Shown in pieces: positions 39,853 through 47,255 of a DNA stretch of 64,000 nt. This stretch comes from Cyanobacterium stanieri LEGE 03274 (GTDB taxonomy: Bacteria; Cyanobacteriota; Cyanobacteriia; Cyanobacteriales; Cyanobacteriaceae), in the NCBI RefSeq assembly GCF_015207825.1, contig NZ_JADEWC010000011.1, forward strand, positions 29,592-93,591, read 5' to 3'. Numbering within the stretch: the stretch's first letter is position 1; the number at the start of each line of letters is the position of its first letter. The notes beneath the pieces were generated by a model, which was not told the origin of the DNA, made no database searches, and saw nothing but the letters and a program-made list of their open reading frames with translations. Both the position numbers and the translations under genes were made by a program.

Positions 39853-41004
39853 TTATTCTGTCTCGAGAATACGTTTAATGATTTGCTTTATTACCATAGC
39901 AGTCCATTCTATATCTTCCTTGGTGGTGTGATGAGCTAAACTTATTCTAATGCCTTTAACGGCTTCTTGTGGATTGTAACCCATGGCAAGGAGGATTTTA
40001 GATGGCTGAGTTTTACCACTGTTACAAGCTGAACCTGCACTGATAGCGATACCTGCAAAGTTTAATTCTCTGACCATTTTACGCCCTGTCAGTTGCCCTG
40101 AATCTGATTTTATAAGAAAACTAGCATGATGGGGCAACCGGTGCAATAAATCCCCTGTAATGACTAAATGGTGACATGGGGATAATAGTTCAAAAAGATA
40201 GTCTCTTAATTCTCTTAGTTTCAGGCTTTCGGATTCTAAATCCTCTTGGGCTAATTGGGATGCTAAACCCATAGATGCGATCGCACCTAATGCCTGTGTA
40301 CCTGATCTTAAACCTTTTTCTTGTCCTCCGCCACCGTTGAGGGGTTGTAATCTTACTCCCTGACGGATATATAAAGCCCCTGCCCCTTGAATGCCATAGT
40401 ATTTATGGGCGGAAAGGGATAATAAATCCACTGCTAAATCTTCCACGTCAATGGTTAAACGCCCTGCTATTTGCACGGCATCGGTGTGGAATAAAATCCC
40501 ATTTTTTTTGGCAATGGTGGCTAATTCTTTGATGGGTTGAATGGTGCCTACTTCACTTTGCCCGTAGATAATAGAGACTAAAACAGTATTATCTTGAATG
40601 GCTTGGGCTAAGTCTTGGGGGTTAACTCTGCCTTTACGGTTGACTGGTAAACGGGTTACTTGCCATCCTTTATCCTCTAACATTTGGGCCGGAAGGGCGA
40701 TCGCACTGTGTTCCACTGCAGATATAATGATATGTTGAGGATTAGAATATTGAGCAGTAATCCCAAATATCGCCAAGTTATCGGCTTCCGTGCCTCCTGA
40801 TGTAAAAATAATTGAATCGGGGGAAGGTGCATTAATTAGAGACGCAACCTGCCACCTTGCTTTTTCGAGGGTTAGACTAGCCCTTTCTCCCCAATGATGC
40901 AAACTAGAAGGATTACCCCATCCCTGTTGTAAAGTCTTCTGCATGAGGTTAATTACTTCCTGACGAGGGGCAGTAGTGGCACAGGAATCAAGGTAAATCT
41001 GCAT
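39853..41004 (-). CDS. Cysteine desulfurase, NifS/IscS type
   Basis: The 383-residue fold-type I PLP enzyme begins MQIYLDSCATTAPRQEV, has SGGTEADNLAI near 69, the PLP lysine K201 (SLSAHKYYGIQG) and the active-site cysteine C327 (ISAGSACNSGKTQPSKIL). It removes sulfur from cysteine as a protein persulfide for iron-sulfur clusters and tRNA thiolation. No iscU/sufU-type scaffold is adjacent, so the acceptor is unknown. It is located next to the CRISPR regulator by chance as far as I can tell. Confidence 0.94.
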   Translation of the reverse strand: MQIYLDSCATTAPRQEVINLMQKTLQQGWGNPSSLHHWGERASLTLEKARWQVASLINAPSPDSIIFTSGGTEADNLAIFGITAQYSNPQHIIISAVEHSAIALPAQMLEDKGWQVTRLPVNRKGRVNPQDLAQAIQDNTVLVSIIYGQSEVGTIQPIKELATIAKKNGILFHTDAVQIAGRLTIDVEDLAVDLLSLSAHKYYGIQGAGALYIRQGVRLQPLNGGGGQEKGLRSGTQALGAIASMGLASQLAQEDLESESLKLRELRDYLFELLSPCHHLVITGDLLHRLPHHASFLIKSDSGQLTGRKMVRELNFAGIAISAGSACNSGKTQPSKILLAMGYNPQEAVKGIRISLAHHTTKEDIEWTAMVIKQIIKRILETE

Positions 41005-41040
41005 AGAAGAGTAATAATAGACTTGGTTGCTATTACTATT

Positions 41041-41925
41041 TTAGCCATCCTCCGAAGGATTTTCCCTGTAGATTTGATGGAGGGCGGATAATTTTTGAGA
41101 AAATTTTTCCCTGAGAGATAATGGGGCAATTATTTCGCATTCATCCCAATATTTAGCCATTTCCCTAAAAAACCAAAAGCTACTTGAAACTTTACGGATA
41201 ATTAATCGAGATGGGGGGTTACCTTCTATCTCTCCTTGGAAAATATCATCTTGTTTGATTTCTTCTTTTCCATAACTGAAGGCTAATCTTCCATATAGTT
41301 TAAATTGCACTTCAATCATATCTAATTCTGGTTGCCATGCTAATTTTAGGGGGTTTACTACGGCTTCCTGGATGCGATCGAGTCTTAATGTTCGATTATG
41401 CTTTAATTCTATTATGTCTTCATTTCCTTCTGTTTCTTGACAGGTACAGATTAAGTATTGATGTTTTTCTATTATCTTTAATTGTCCGTGAACTATACTA
41501 AAGTTCCACAGGTTTTCGGAAGCGTCTTGATAAATCAAATTAAAGGGTTGTTGTCTTTTAATGAAGTTTTCAATGTTGTTACGCCATAGGGGTTTTGGTT
41601 TTGCTAAAAATTGCTCAATTTCACGGGTTATAAAGATGTCTTGTAATTCGCTTCTTTCTATCAATATTCGGGCAATTTCTTCTGCTTCTAGGATAAAACC
41701 GAAGTCTAATAGTAATTTTCTCGCTTTTTCTAAGGTTTCTATTCTTTGACTATTCCAATCATCATTGACTATTATCTTTAATTGTTTAAGGGCGATCGCC
41801 TTTATTAACTTCGATACATTAGGTTTATCCCCCCAAGTCTTACCAAATTCCAAAGCCAAATTTTCCAAGGCCTTCTTTTCTCTTTCGCCAATGGATAGGG
41901 TGACAGCTTGATTTTTTCTCGTCAT
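41041..41925 (-). CDS. WYL domain transcriptional regulator, divergent to the type I-D cas operon
   Basis: The 294-residue protein begins with a DNA-binding part (about 1-60: TLSIGEREKKALENLALEFGKTWGDKPNVSKLIKAIALKQLKIIVND). It has a helical middle and a WYL-like beta domain (about 130-265: QPFNLIYQDASENLWNFSIVHGQLKIIEKHQYLICTCQE). Regulators of this type flank type I-D systems in cyanobacteria; the Synechocystis pSYSA homologue, Sll7009, represses its CRISPR locus. Here it diverges from the operon across 430 bp containing CRISPR-like repeats, so its leader may include them. It probably controls cas expression and its own. Confidence 0.83.
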   Translation of the reverse strand: MTRKNQAVTLSIGEREKKALENLALEFGKTWGDKPNVSKLIKAIALKQLKIIVNDDWNSQRIETLEKARKLLLDFGFILEAEEIARILIERSELQDIFITREIEQFLAKPKPLWRNNIENFIKRQQPFNLIYQDASENLWNFSIVHGQLKIIEKHQYLICTCQETEGNEDIIELKHNRTLRLDRIQEAVVNPLKLAWQPELDMIEVQFKLYGRLAFSYGKEEIKQDDIFQGEIEGNPPSRLIIRKVSSSFWFFREMAKYWDECEIIAPLSLREKFSQKLSALHQIYRENPSEDG

Positions 41926-42065
41926 ACAAAATGTCCGTGTATTTTATATTTATATTTTGTTGTTATTTCTATTTTACTAGTTTATTATGGTGGTATCGAT
42001 AACTTACGGACAGTATTTAAATGAAATTAGAATTGCAAAAAGAAAAGCCAGAGTTAAGCTCTGAC

Positions 42066-42099
42066 TCAGAATCCCTTAAAGGTATTATTTGGTTTCGTA
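42066..42099 (-). repeat. Degenerate CRISPR repeat 1 (minus orientation)
   Basis: Read on the minus strand it contains AAACCAAATAATACC and TTTAAGGGATTC, against AAACCAAAATAATACC and TACCAAGGGATTG in the array repeat. Both arms of the possible hairpin, AATACC and GGGATT, are intact and the loop shrinks from six to five bases. The 3' handle is lost (CTGAG in place of GAAAC). Confidence 0.7.
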
Positions 42100-42124
42100 A
42101 AAAATTTCCATTTATCACCTTGCT

Positions 42125-42169
42125 GTTTCAATCCCTTATAGGTATTGACTATATTATTTTAACTAAAAC
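42125..42169 (-). repeat. Degenerate CRISPR repeat 2 (minus orientation)
   Basis: On the minus strand this ends AATACCTATAAGGGATTGAAAC, so the 3' part with the ATTGAAAC handle is identical to the array repeat apart from the loop. The 5' part is interrupted by about nine bases and resumes as GTTTTAGTTAAAATAAT. About 25 nt separate it from degenerate repeat 1, shorter than the 31-41 nt spacers of the array. Confidence 0.7.
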
Positions 42170-42357
42170 TTAATGTCTTTGGTTTTTCAATGAAGAACAA
42201 AACAAATTAATCACATTGCTAACAATAAAAAATATGTTATATTAAAAACGAGCTAGGAAATTTACCCTAACCCATTATTTGATAAATCTTCTTACTTTAT
42301 AGGTTAAGGGATAGAAACTCTAGTTCGCAACAAAAAATTAACTTATGGAGGTTTTTA

Positions 42358-42546
42358 ATGAAAAAGAATCTTTGTGATCGCATGATTGAATTAATGTCAG
42401 ATGGTGCGTGGTATTCTTCCGATGAATTAGTGGAAAGTATTAGCCATCGATTTTCTGCAACCATGCACCTCTTAAGAAAAGAAGGTTATGAATTTGAAAA
42501 GAGACGTATTGAAGGACAAAAACACGAGTATCGCTTAGTAATTTAA
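42358..42546 (+). CDS. Small winged-helix-like protein at the head of the cas operon
   Basis: The 62-residue protein, MKKNLCDRMIELMSDGAWYS then SDELVESISHRFSATMHLLRKEGYEFEKRRIEG, reads as helix, DGAWYSSDEL turn, recognition helix and a beta wing (YEFEKRRIEGQKHEYRLV), the pattern of a minimal winged-helix DNA-binding domain. A strong ribosome-binding site GGAGG (42347-42351) precedes it. It lies 78 bp ahead of cas10d in the same direction, so it is probably the first gene of the cas transcript. I do not recognise it as a named cas gene; it is a plausible second regulator of the system. Confidence 0.68.
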   Translation: MKKNLCDRMIELMSDGAWYSSDELVESISHRFSATMHLLRKEGYEFEKRRIEGQKHEYRLVI

Positions 42547-42624
42547 ACAGCGATCGCAATATAAGCAAATTATTAATATCAGTAGGGGATATATTCTCCT
42601 ACTCTTGAAAAAGGAAAGATAAAA

Positions 42625-45306
42625 ATGCCAAGTTTATTAAATAGACAAGCAAAATCTATAGATGAGCGATATTTTGCTGAAATTCGTCCTAAACTGTATG
42701 AAAATCATGGTAAACATTATCAATATGGTAGTCGCAAAGGCAAAACTTTAGCAGAACATTTAGACTCAGCCTGTCAATTTGTACTTACAGTAACAAAAAT
42801 GGCTAAGGTTGATGAAGAAAAAAGAGGAAAAATCCTCTCGGCTACTGCCGTACATGATTTAAACAAATTGGATGAAACAGGAAGAAATGTTAAACAGTTA
42901 GCGAGAAATCGAGAATTTTTAACAGAACAATTAGAGAAAGCCTGTGTTATTGATTTAGTGAAAACAGAGGAAGATTTTGAGTTAGTCAGACGTTTAATTG
43001 AAAGGCACTCAGGGCATAGTGCCAGTGATGGAATGCGTTTTTTACCTGAAGATGAGAATATAGAGAAATGGTCAGCAATGTTAATTGGTGCGGACTTATT
43101 TGATTTAGGAATCTCTGAATCTGAGCGTATTCGGAAAGTAGAAAATGAGTTAACTGTTGCTTTAGGTAGAGTAAGCAACCTTTTTAAAGTTACTATTTCT
43201 GAGGATAGAGGTTATTTGACTTCTCTGCTATTAGGTGCTTGTGAAGATGTTTTAACAAAATATAATTTAACTCCTTTAGCTATTTTTCCTGACGGTGAAT
43301 TATTTGAGGGAAAAAGTTTTCCTGAACATGATTTAACTCCAGAAATTGCCCAAATTTGGCAACAAAAAATAAATCGAGTTTTTGGGGGAAATATTGAACA
43401 ATTGGTTAAAGCTACTACTAGCGGAATTAAGATTGATGATAAAGCAATTAATCAAGATTTAGAAGAAACTTTAATTCAAGTTCAAGCCTTATTAGAAAAG
43501 AAAAAAGCTAGTTATAAAGCAGATAAACTTAGTCAGGATATTAATAAACACGGTGGAAAAGCTGGAGAAGAAGCTATTTTACAAGCTAAAAATTTGAGTT
43601 TAATTCCTGTTAGTAATGATGAAGAATTTGCTATTAGTGAAGGGTTAAAAGCTATTTACGTTAGTTATGGCAAAAAAGGGGCAGGATTAACACCTGAACA
43701 ATCATGGCAAAAAATATATGATTATTTAAATTTATCCCCAGAAAAAAGAGAGGTTCTTAAACTTTTTGATGCTTTGTATGGACGTTGTTTATTTGCAGTA
43801 AAAGCAGTCAATAATTTTGAGGAAATTTTGACTATGTTAAAGGATTCTTTTGAAATGAGGAAAAAAGTAGAATCATCTACTTCTCAAGTATCAGAAGAAA
43901 TGATTAAAGCTGTTGCTAAAATACTTAATTTACCGCAAAAAAGAACATGGCAAGGTCAACAAGAATTAAACGCTTATATAGAAGCTAATCCTCGCAAAAG
44001 ATGTTCTTTAGGGAATACTTCAATGGAGATACAAGAATTAATTTCCCGTGAAATGCCTCCAGAAACGAAAGTGCAATCATTTTCTAACCGTCTTCCCGGT
44101 GGTATTAGTGCTGAACCAAAAAGGCAAGGAGATTCAATTTCTGCGTTAGCTTATCAATTAATGGCAGTAGGGGCTAATTTTCCAAATTCTGCAAAACAAG
44201 AGCCTTTATATCTTCATTTTGCTTTACCTCAAGGTTCAAGTCCAGAATTATTGAGGATTTGGCGATATTTTTTGGAAAGAACGACAGAAACCAACGGAGA
44301 ATGGGGAACTGTTAGTGTCGATGAAACTAAACTTTATCGAGACAATGAGATGGACTGGAAAGCTAATAAAGTCGTTGGTTTTGCTTTTCCTAAACGCCCA
44401 GATTTTATTCATTCAACAGTTATTCTTCCTGTTTTGTGGGGTGATGTCAATAATTCTGTAGCTTTATTAAAGTCTCTGAGGTTAGCTTTAGAAATCTCTT
44501 TAGCAGTTGATTTTGGCTTTCCTTTTATTCTCAGTAATAACTTGGAAATTGAAACAACTAACAATTATTTTGCCAGAGTCGAAGGAATACCATCTAGTTT
44601 ACAACCATTATTAAGTAGTGGTGAATATCAACGGGAAGGACATTTAAGCGAAACTGAAAGAAAAATTAATGATACTGCCGAGAAAATTTTAACTAGGTTA
44701 CGTTGTTTAGGGGAAATTGTTTTTATTATTTCTAGTCCTAAAAAATGGAATGATTGTCTTTATGAATTAGCTTGTACTGCTAAAAAACCTTTAGATTATT
44801 ATTTCGTAATTTTAAGGTGGATTTTACGAGAAAAAGAAGACCCTAATTTTGAATATTTTTGGGGGAAAATTTGTCAACCTTTATTTACTTTACTGGATAG
44901 TCTTATGCCTAATGAACATCAGTTATTAACTCAATATCTCAAAGAAGCGGCTCATCTTGCTGAAGTTGGGAAATTAAGGGGAAGTTCTTTTAAACGGACT
45001 TCTCAAGTAGAACCTTTTGCTGAATTTTTAAAAGCAATTCGTTCTCGTAAATCTCATTTGGATTGGGATGTCGTTTTTGCTTCTTTAACTCAGGAGTATC
45101 ATAACCGTTTAGATCGGATTCGTGAACATGGAGTTGGGGCAAATAAATATGAGCAAATTAAGGAATATTATCAAGTTTTACGAAAAATATTTGAGGAGAT
45201 TTATCAATGTCGTCCTGAAAAAATTTTGAGTGATAAAAAAACCCTTGAGTCTGCTTATTTATTCTTTCTACAAGAAGCTCGTCAAGAACTCAAACAAAAA
45301 GACTGA
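42625..45306 (+). CDS. cas10d: Type I-D CRISPR-associated large subunit Cas10d (Csc3)
   Basis: The 893-residue protein carries an N-terminal HD nuclease domain with H77-D78 (SATAVHDLNKLDE) and further histidines (TLAEHLDSA; ERHSGHS near 130), followed by the Csc3 body. In type I-D systems the nuclease is on this subunit instead of Cas3, and it supports target DNA cleavage and PAM recognition in the effector complex. The final ~133 residues are helical and could be independently translated as Cas11d from an ATG at 44905 (listed separately). An AAGGAAAG ribosome-binding site precedes the ATG. It heads the effector genes. Confidence 0.93.
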   Translation: MPSLLNRQAKSIDERYFAEIRPKLYENHGKHYQYGSRKGKTLAEHLDSACQFVLTVTKMAKVDEEKRGKILSATAVHDLNKLDETGRNVKQLARNREFLTEQLEKACVIDLVKTEEDFELVRRLIERHSGHSASDGMRFLPEDENIEKWSAMLIGADLFDLGISESERIRKVENELTVALGRVSNLFKVTISEDRGYLTSLLLGACEDVLTKYNLTPLAIFPDGELFEGKSFPEHDLTPEIAQIWQQKINRVFGGNIEQLVKATTSGIKIDDKAINQDLEETLIQVQALLEKKKASYKADKLSQDINKHGGKAGEEAILQAKNLSLIPVSNDEEFAISEGLKAIYVSYGKKGAGLTPEQSWQKIYDYLNLSPEKREVLKLFDALYGRCLFAVKAVNNFEEILTMLKDSFEMRKKVESSTSQVSEEMIKAVAKILNLPQKRTWQGQQELNAYIEANPRKRCSLGNTSMEIQELISREMPPETKVQSFSNRLPGGISAEPKRQGDSISALAYQLMAVGANFPNSAKQEPLYLHFALPQGSSPELLRIWRYFLERTTETNGEWGTVSVDETKLYRDNEMDWKANKVVGFAFPKRPDFIHSTVILPVLWGDVNNSVALLKSLRLALEISLAVDFGFPFILSNNLEIETTNNYFARVEGIPSSLQPLLSSGEYQREGHLSETERKINDTAEKILTRLRCLGEIVFIISSPKKWNDCLYELACTAKKPLDYYFVILRWILREKEDPNFEYFWGKICQPLFTLLDSLMPNEHQLLTQYLKEAAHLAEVGKLRGSSFKRTSQVEPFAEFLKAIRSRKSHLDWDVVFASLTQEYHNRLDRIREHGVGANKYEQIKEYYQVLRKIFEEIYQCRPEKILSDKKTLESAYLFFLQEARQELKQKD
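44905..45306 (+). CDS. Putative internally translated small subunit Cas11d (within cas10d)
   Basis: M761 of Cas10d (MPNEHQLLTQYLKEAAHLAE) would start a 133-residue all-helical product, close to the size of small subunits made by internal initiation in type I-D and I-B large-subunit genes (established for the family). A weak GGATAG precedes the ATG by a few bases. The exact start is inferred and could be a different internal codon. Confidence 0.4.
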   Translation: MPNEHQLLTQYLKEAAHLAEVGKLRGSSFKRTSQVEPFAEFLKAIRSRKSHLDWDVVFASLTQEYHNRLDRIREHGVGANKYEQIKEYYQVLRKIFEEIYQCRPEKILSDKKTLESAYLFFLQEARQELKQKD

Positions 45307-45379
45307 GAATAAAACAGACAAACAAAAACCAAATCTACTCTATCAAATTCAATTAATCATTAAATAATAGGAGAAAATT

Positions 45380-46384
45380 ATGTCCATTGAAAAATTAAGC
45401 TCTTTTTTAGCCTCAACTTACGAAAATTTTCCCAAAGGTAGAACCATTAGTTTAGTCGTTTTAAGAACCACTCAATCAGAAACTATTTTCCGTACAGAAG
45501 GAAGTGGTGAACCAATGTCCAGTGAGTTTGTTCAAGCAGGGCTAGAAAATACCGAAATTATACCCCGTTTAGTAATGACAAAACGGAAACAAATTGCCCC
45601 AGAAAGACGCAAAGGGCGTGAATTTTTAAGACAATATAACCTATTGTATAATGCTAAAGGAGATACTATTTGTTCGTTAAATACTAATGCACCCTGTGAA
45701 ATGTGTATTGATTGTTTTCTCTATGGTTTTGCCGCAGGGGGTGAAGGGGCGCAAAAAAGTCGAGTTTGGACTGAGGATGCTTTTTCTATCCTTCCTAGTA
45801 CAGAGTTAATAGGCGATCGCACTATCAATGCTTTATATGAAAATGGTACAATGCGAGATGAAACGGGTAAAGCATCAACAGCGTTAAATACCAGTGAGTA
45901 TATTAAGCCGAGTGTTCATTTTCTGGATATTGTTACCCTGAAAGACGTTACTGCCGATGAATTACGGTATGCAGTAGGAAACATTCTGTTAACTACTCGT
46001 TATGGTGCAGTATCAAGTCGAGTGGGTAGAATGGATAATGAAATTTTAGGGGTTTTTGGTGGTTTTGCTGAATTACCTAGTTCTTTAGAGTTAGTACAAC
46101 AAGTTTTTGATTTATTGAGCAAGACTGATAATGTCACTTTAGAACATCCCTTACAAAAAGATAGTGTAGTCAATGCAGTGAAATCTATTATCAATCAATG
46201 GACTAATAAAAGAGGAATTTCTGTGCAATTAAATGAAGAAGAATTAAATAATTTAGTTGCTGATATTGATACAAATTGGTCAATGGAAAAACAAGAAGAA
46301 TTTTTAGCCCGTTTAAATAAAACTTACGAATCTTATCGTCAAATTCCTGCGGAAAACACCTCAAAAAAATCAAAAGGTAAGTAA
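45380..46384 (+). CDS. csc2: Type I-D Cas7 family backbone protein Csc2
   Basis: The 334-residue protein has the Cas7-like Csc2 pattern: FPKGRTISLVVLRTTQSETIFRTEGSG near 17, a zinc-binding-looking cysteine cluster (CSLNTNAPCEMCIDCFLYGFAAG near 97-118), and KSRVWTEDAFSIL. Csc2 subunits polymerise along the crRNA to form the backbone of the I-D effector. An AGGAGA ribosome-binding site lies ahead of the ATG. It follows cas10d by 73 bp. The 81-bp gap to csc1 contains a GTGGGCAATGCCCAC palindrome (46419-46433). Confidence 0.94.
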   Translation: MSIEKLSSFLASTYENFPKGRTISLVVLRTTQSETIFRTEGSGEPMSSEFVQAGLENTEIIPRLVMTKRKQIAPERRKGREFLRQYNLLYNAKGDTICSLNTNAPCEMCIDCFLYGFAAGGEGAQKSRVWTEDAFSILPSTELIGDRTINALYENGTMRDETGKASTALNTSEYIKPSVHFLDIVTLKDVTADELRYAVGNILLTTRYGAVSSRVGRMDNEILGVFGGFAELPSSLELVQQVFDLLSKTDNVTLEHPLQKDSVVNAVKSIINQWTNKRGISVQLNEEELNNLVADIDTNWSMEKQEEFLARLNKTYESYRQIPAENTSKKSKGK

Positions 46385-46418
46385 CCTAAATTGAATTGTA
46401 TCGACTAACGAAAATTTT

Positions 46419-46433
46419 GTGGGCAATGCCCAC
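46419..46433. repeat. Dispersed palindrome GTGGGCAATGCCCAC inside the cas operon
   Basis: This 15-bp palindrome sits in the csc2-csc1 gap and matches the one at 22758-22774. It could form a short mRNA hairpin between two effector genes. Confidence 0.6.
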
Positions 46434-46465
46434 TGCACAACCTTTATTTATAGTGAGAATAATTG

Positions 46466-47242
46466 ATGTCACATTTAAAGTCAGATTTGGCAGAAAAAAA
46501 AGTAACGTTTCCTACTTGTAAAAAAGCTCAAATAATTGAATTATGGTGCGCTGAACCTGTTTTCTTTGCGTCCAGAGAATTATCTGATACTTACTATACA
46601 GAAGGTGTTATTGGCAATTATGCCCTAGCTTATGCTTTAGGTTGGGCTTATTCTCCTTATCGTTTAACAGGAACAGCAACCACTAAACCTACTTATATTG
46701 AAGATTTATCAGATTTAGATTGTTATATCCTACCAGCATGGGCAATAGATAATCATATTTCCTATCGTTTTGAAAGATTTAATGCTTTATCTGATGCTTA
46801 TTGGTTTGCGATGAGTAATAATCGAGTAGTGATTAATCGTGAAGATTTACCTTTAAAACGGACAGGTAAAAAGCCATCATCTTATCGCCCTAGTAATTTT
46901 CCACAGACAGGAAGATTAAAGATGATAGAAAGAGGTAATTTATTTGAAACTATTGTTTTTGGAGAAGTAGAATTACCTGAATATATAAGAGTAGGAAAAT
47001 TTAAAAGTAAAGTAAAAATAACAGTTAAAAAAGAATCATTAATTGAATATTTACCCACGGCAAAATATCCATGTAAAACTTACTTAAATTCAGCAGATTT
47101 ACCTGAAAATATTAGCTATTTTTCTTTTGACATTTTAGCGATTCCTCCTGTTTCCATACTCAAAAATTTACAGTTTGAAGGAGAAGCATGGCGAATAGAT
47201 GATTTTATTGTTCCAGCTAATCTTAAATTTTGTCAATCTTAA
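46466..47242 (+). CDS. csc1: Type I-D Cas5 family protein Csc1
   Basis: The protein is 258 residues from the ATG at 46466 (MSHLKSDLAEKK), with a TTG one codon earlier. It contains LWCAEPVFFASRELSDTYYTEGVIGNYALAYALGWAYSPYRL and an RVGKFKSKVKITVKKE region typical of Csc1, the Cas5-type subunit that caps the crRNA 5' handle and contributes to PAM-proximal contacts. It is placed between csc2 and cas3', with only 13 bp to the start of the helicase gene, which fits one transcript. Confidence 0.9.
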   Translation: MSHLKSDLAEKKVTFPTCKKAQIIELWCAEPVFFASRELSDTYYTEGVIGNYALAYALGWAYSPYRLTGTATTKPTYIEDLSDLDCYILPAWAIDNHISYRFERFNALSDAYWFAMSNNRVVINREDLPLKRTGKKPSSYRPSNFPQTGRLKMIERGNLFETIVFGEVELPEYIRVGKFKSKVKITVKKESLIEYLPTAKYPCKTYLNSADLPENISYFSFDILAIPPVSILKNLQFEGEAWRIDDFIVPANLKFCQS

Positions 47243-47255
47243 CAGAATAAAAATA

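Noticed and set aside
42301..42318. AAGGGATAGAAAC as a third degenerate CRISPR repeat
   Set aside because: Only the 3' half matches and the hairpin arm AATACC is absent. It also pairs with CCCTAACC at 42264-42272 as a separate inverted repeat, so I mention it only as a weak echo.
47199..47255. Longer start for cas3'
   Set aside because: Would overlap csc1 by 44 bp in another frame and adds non-homologous residues.
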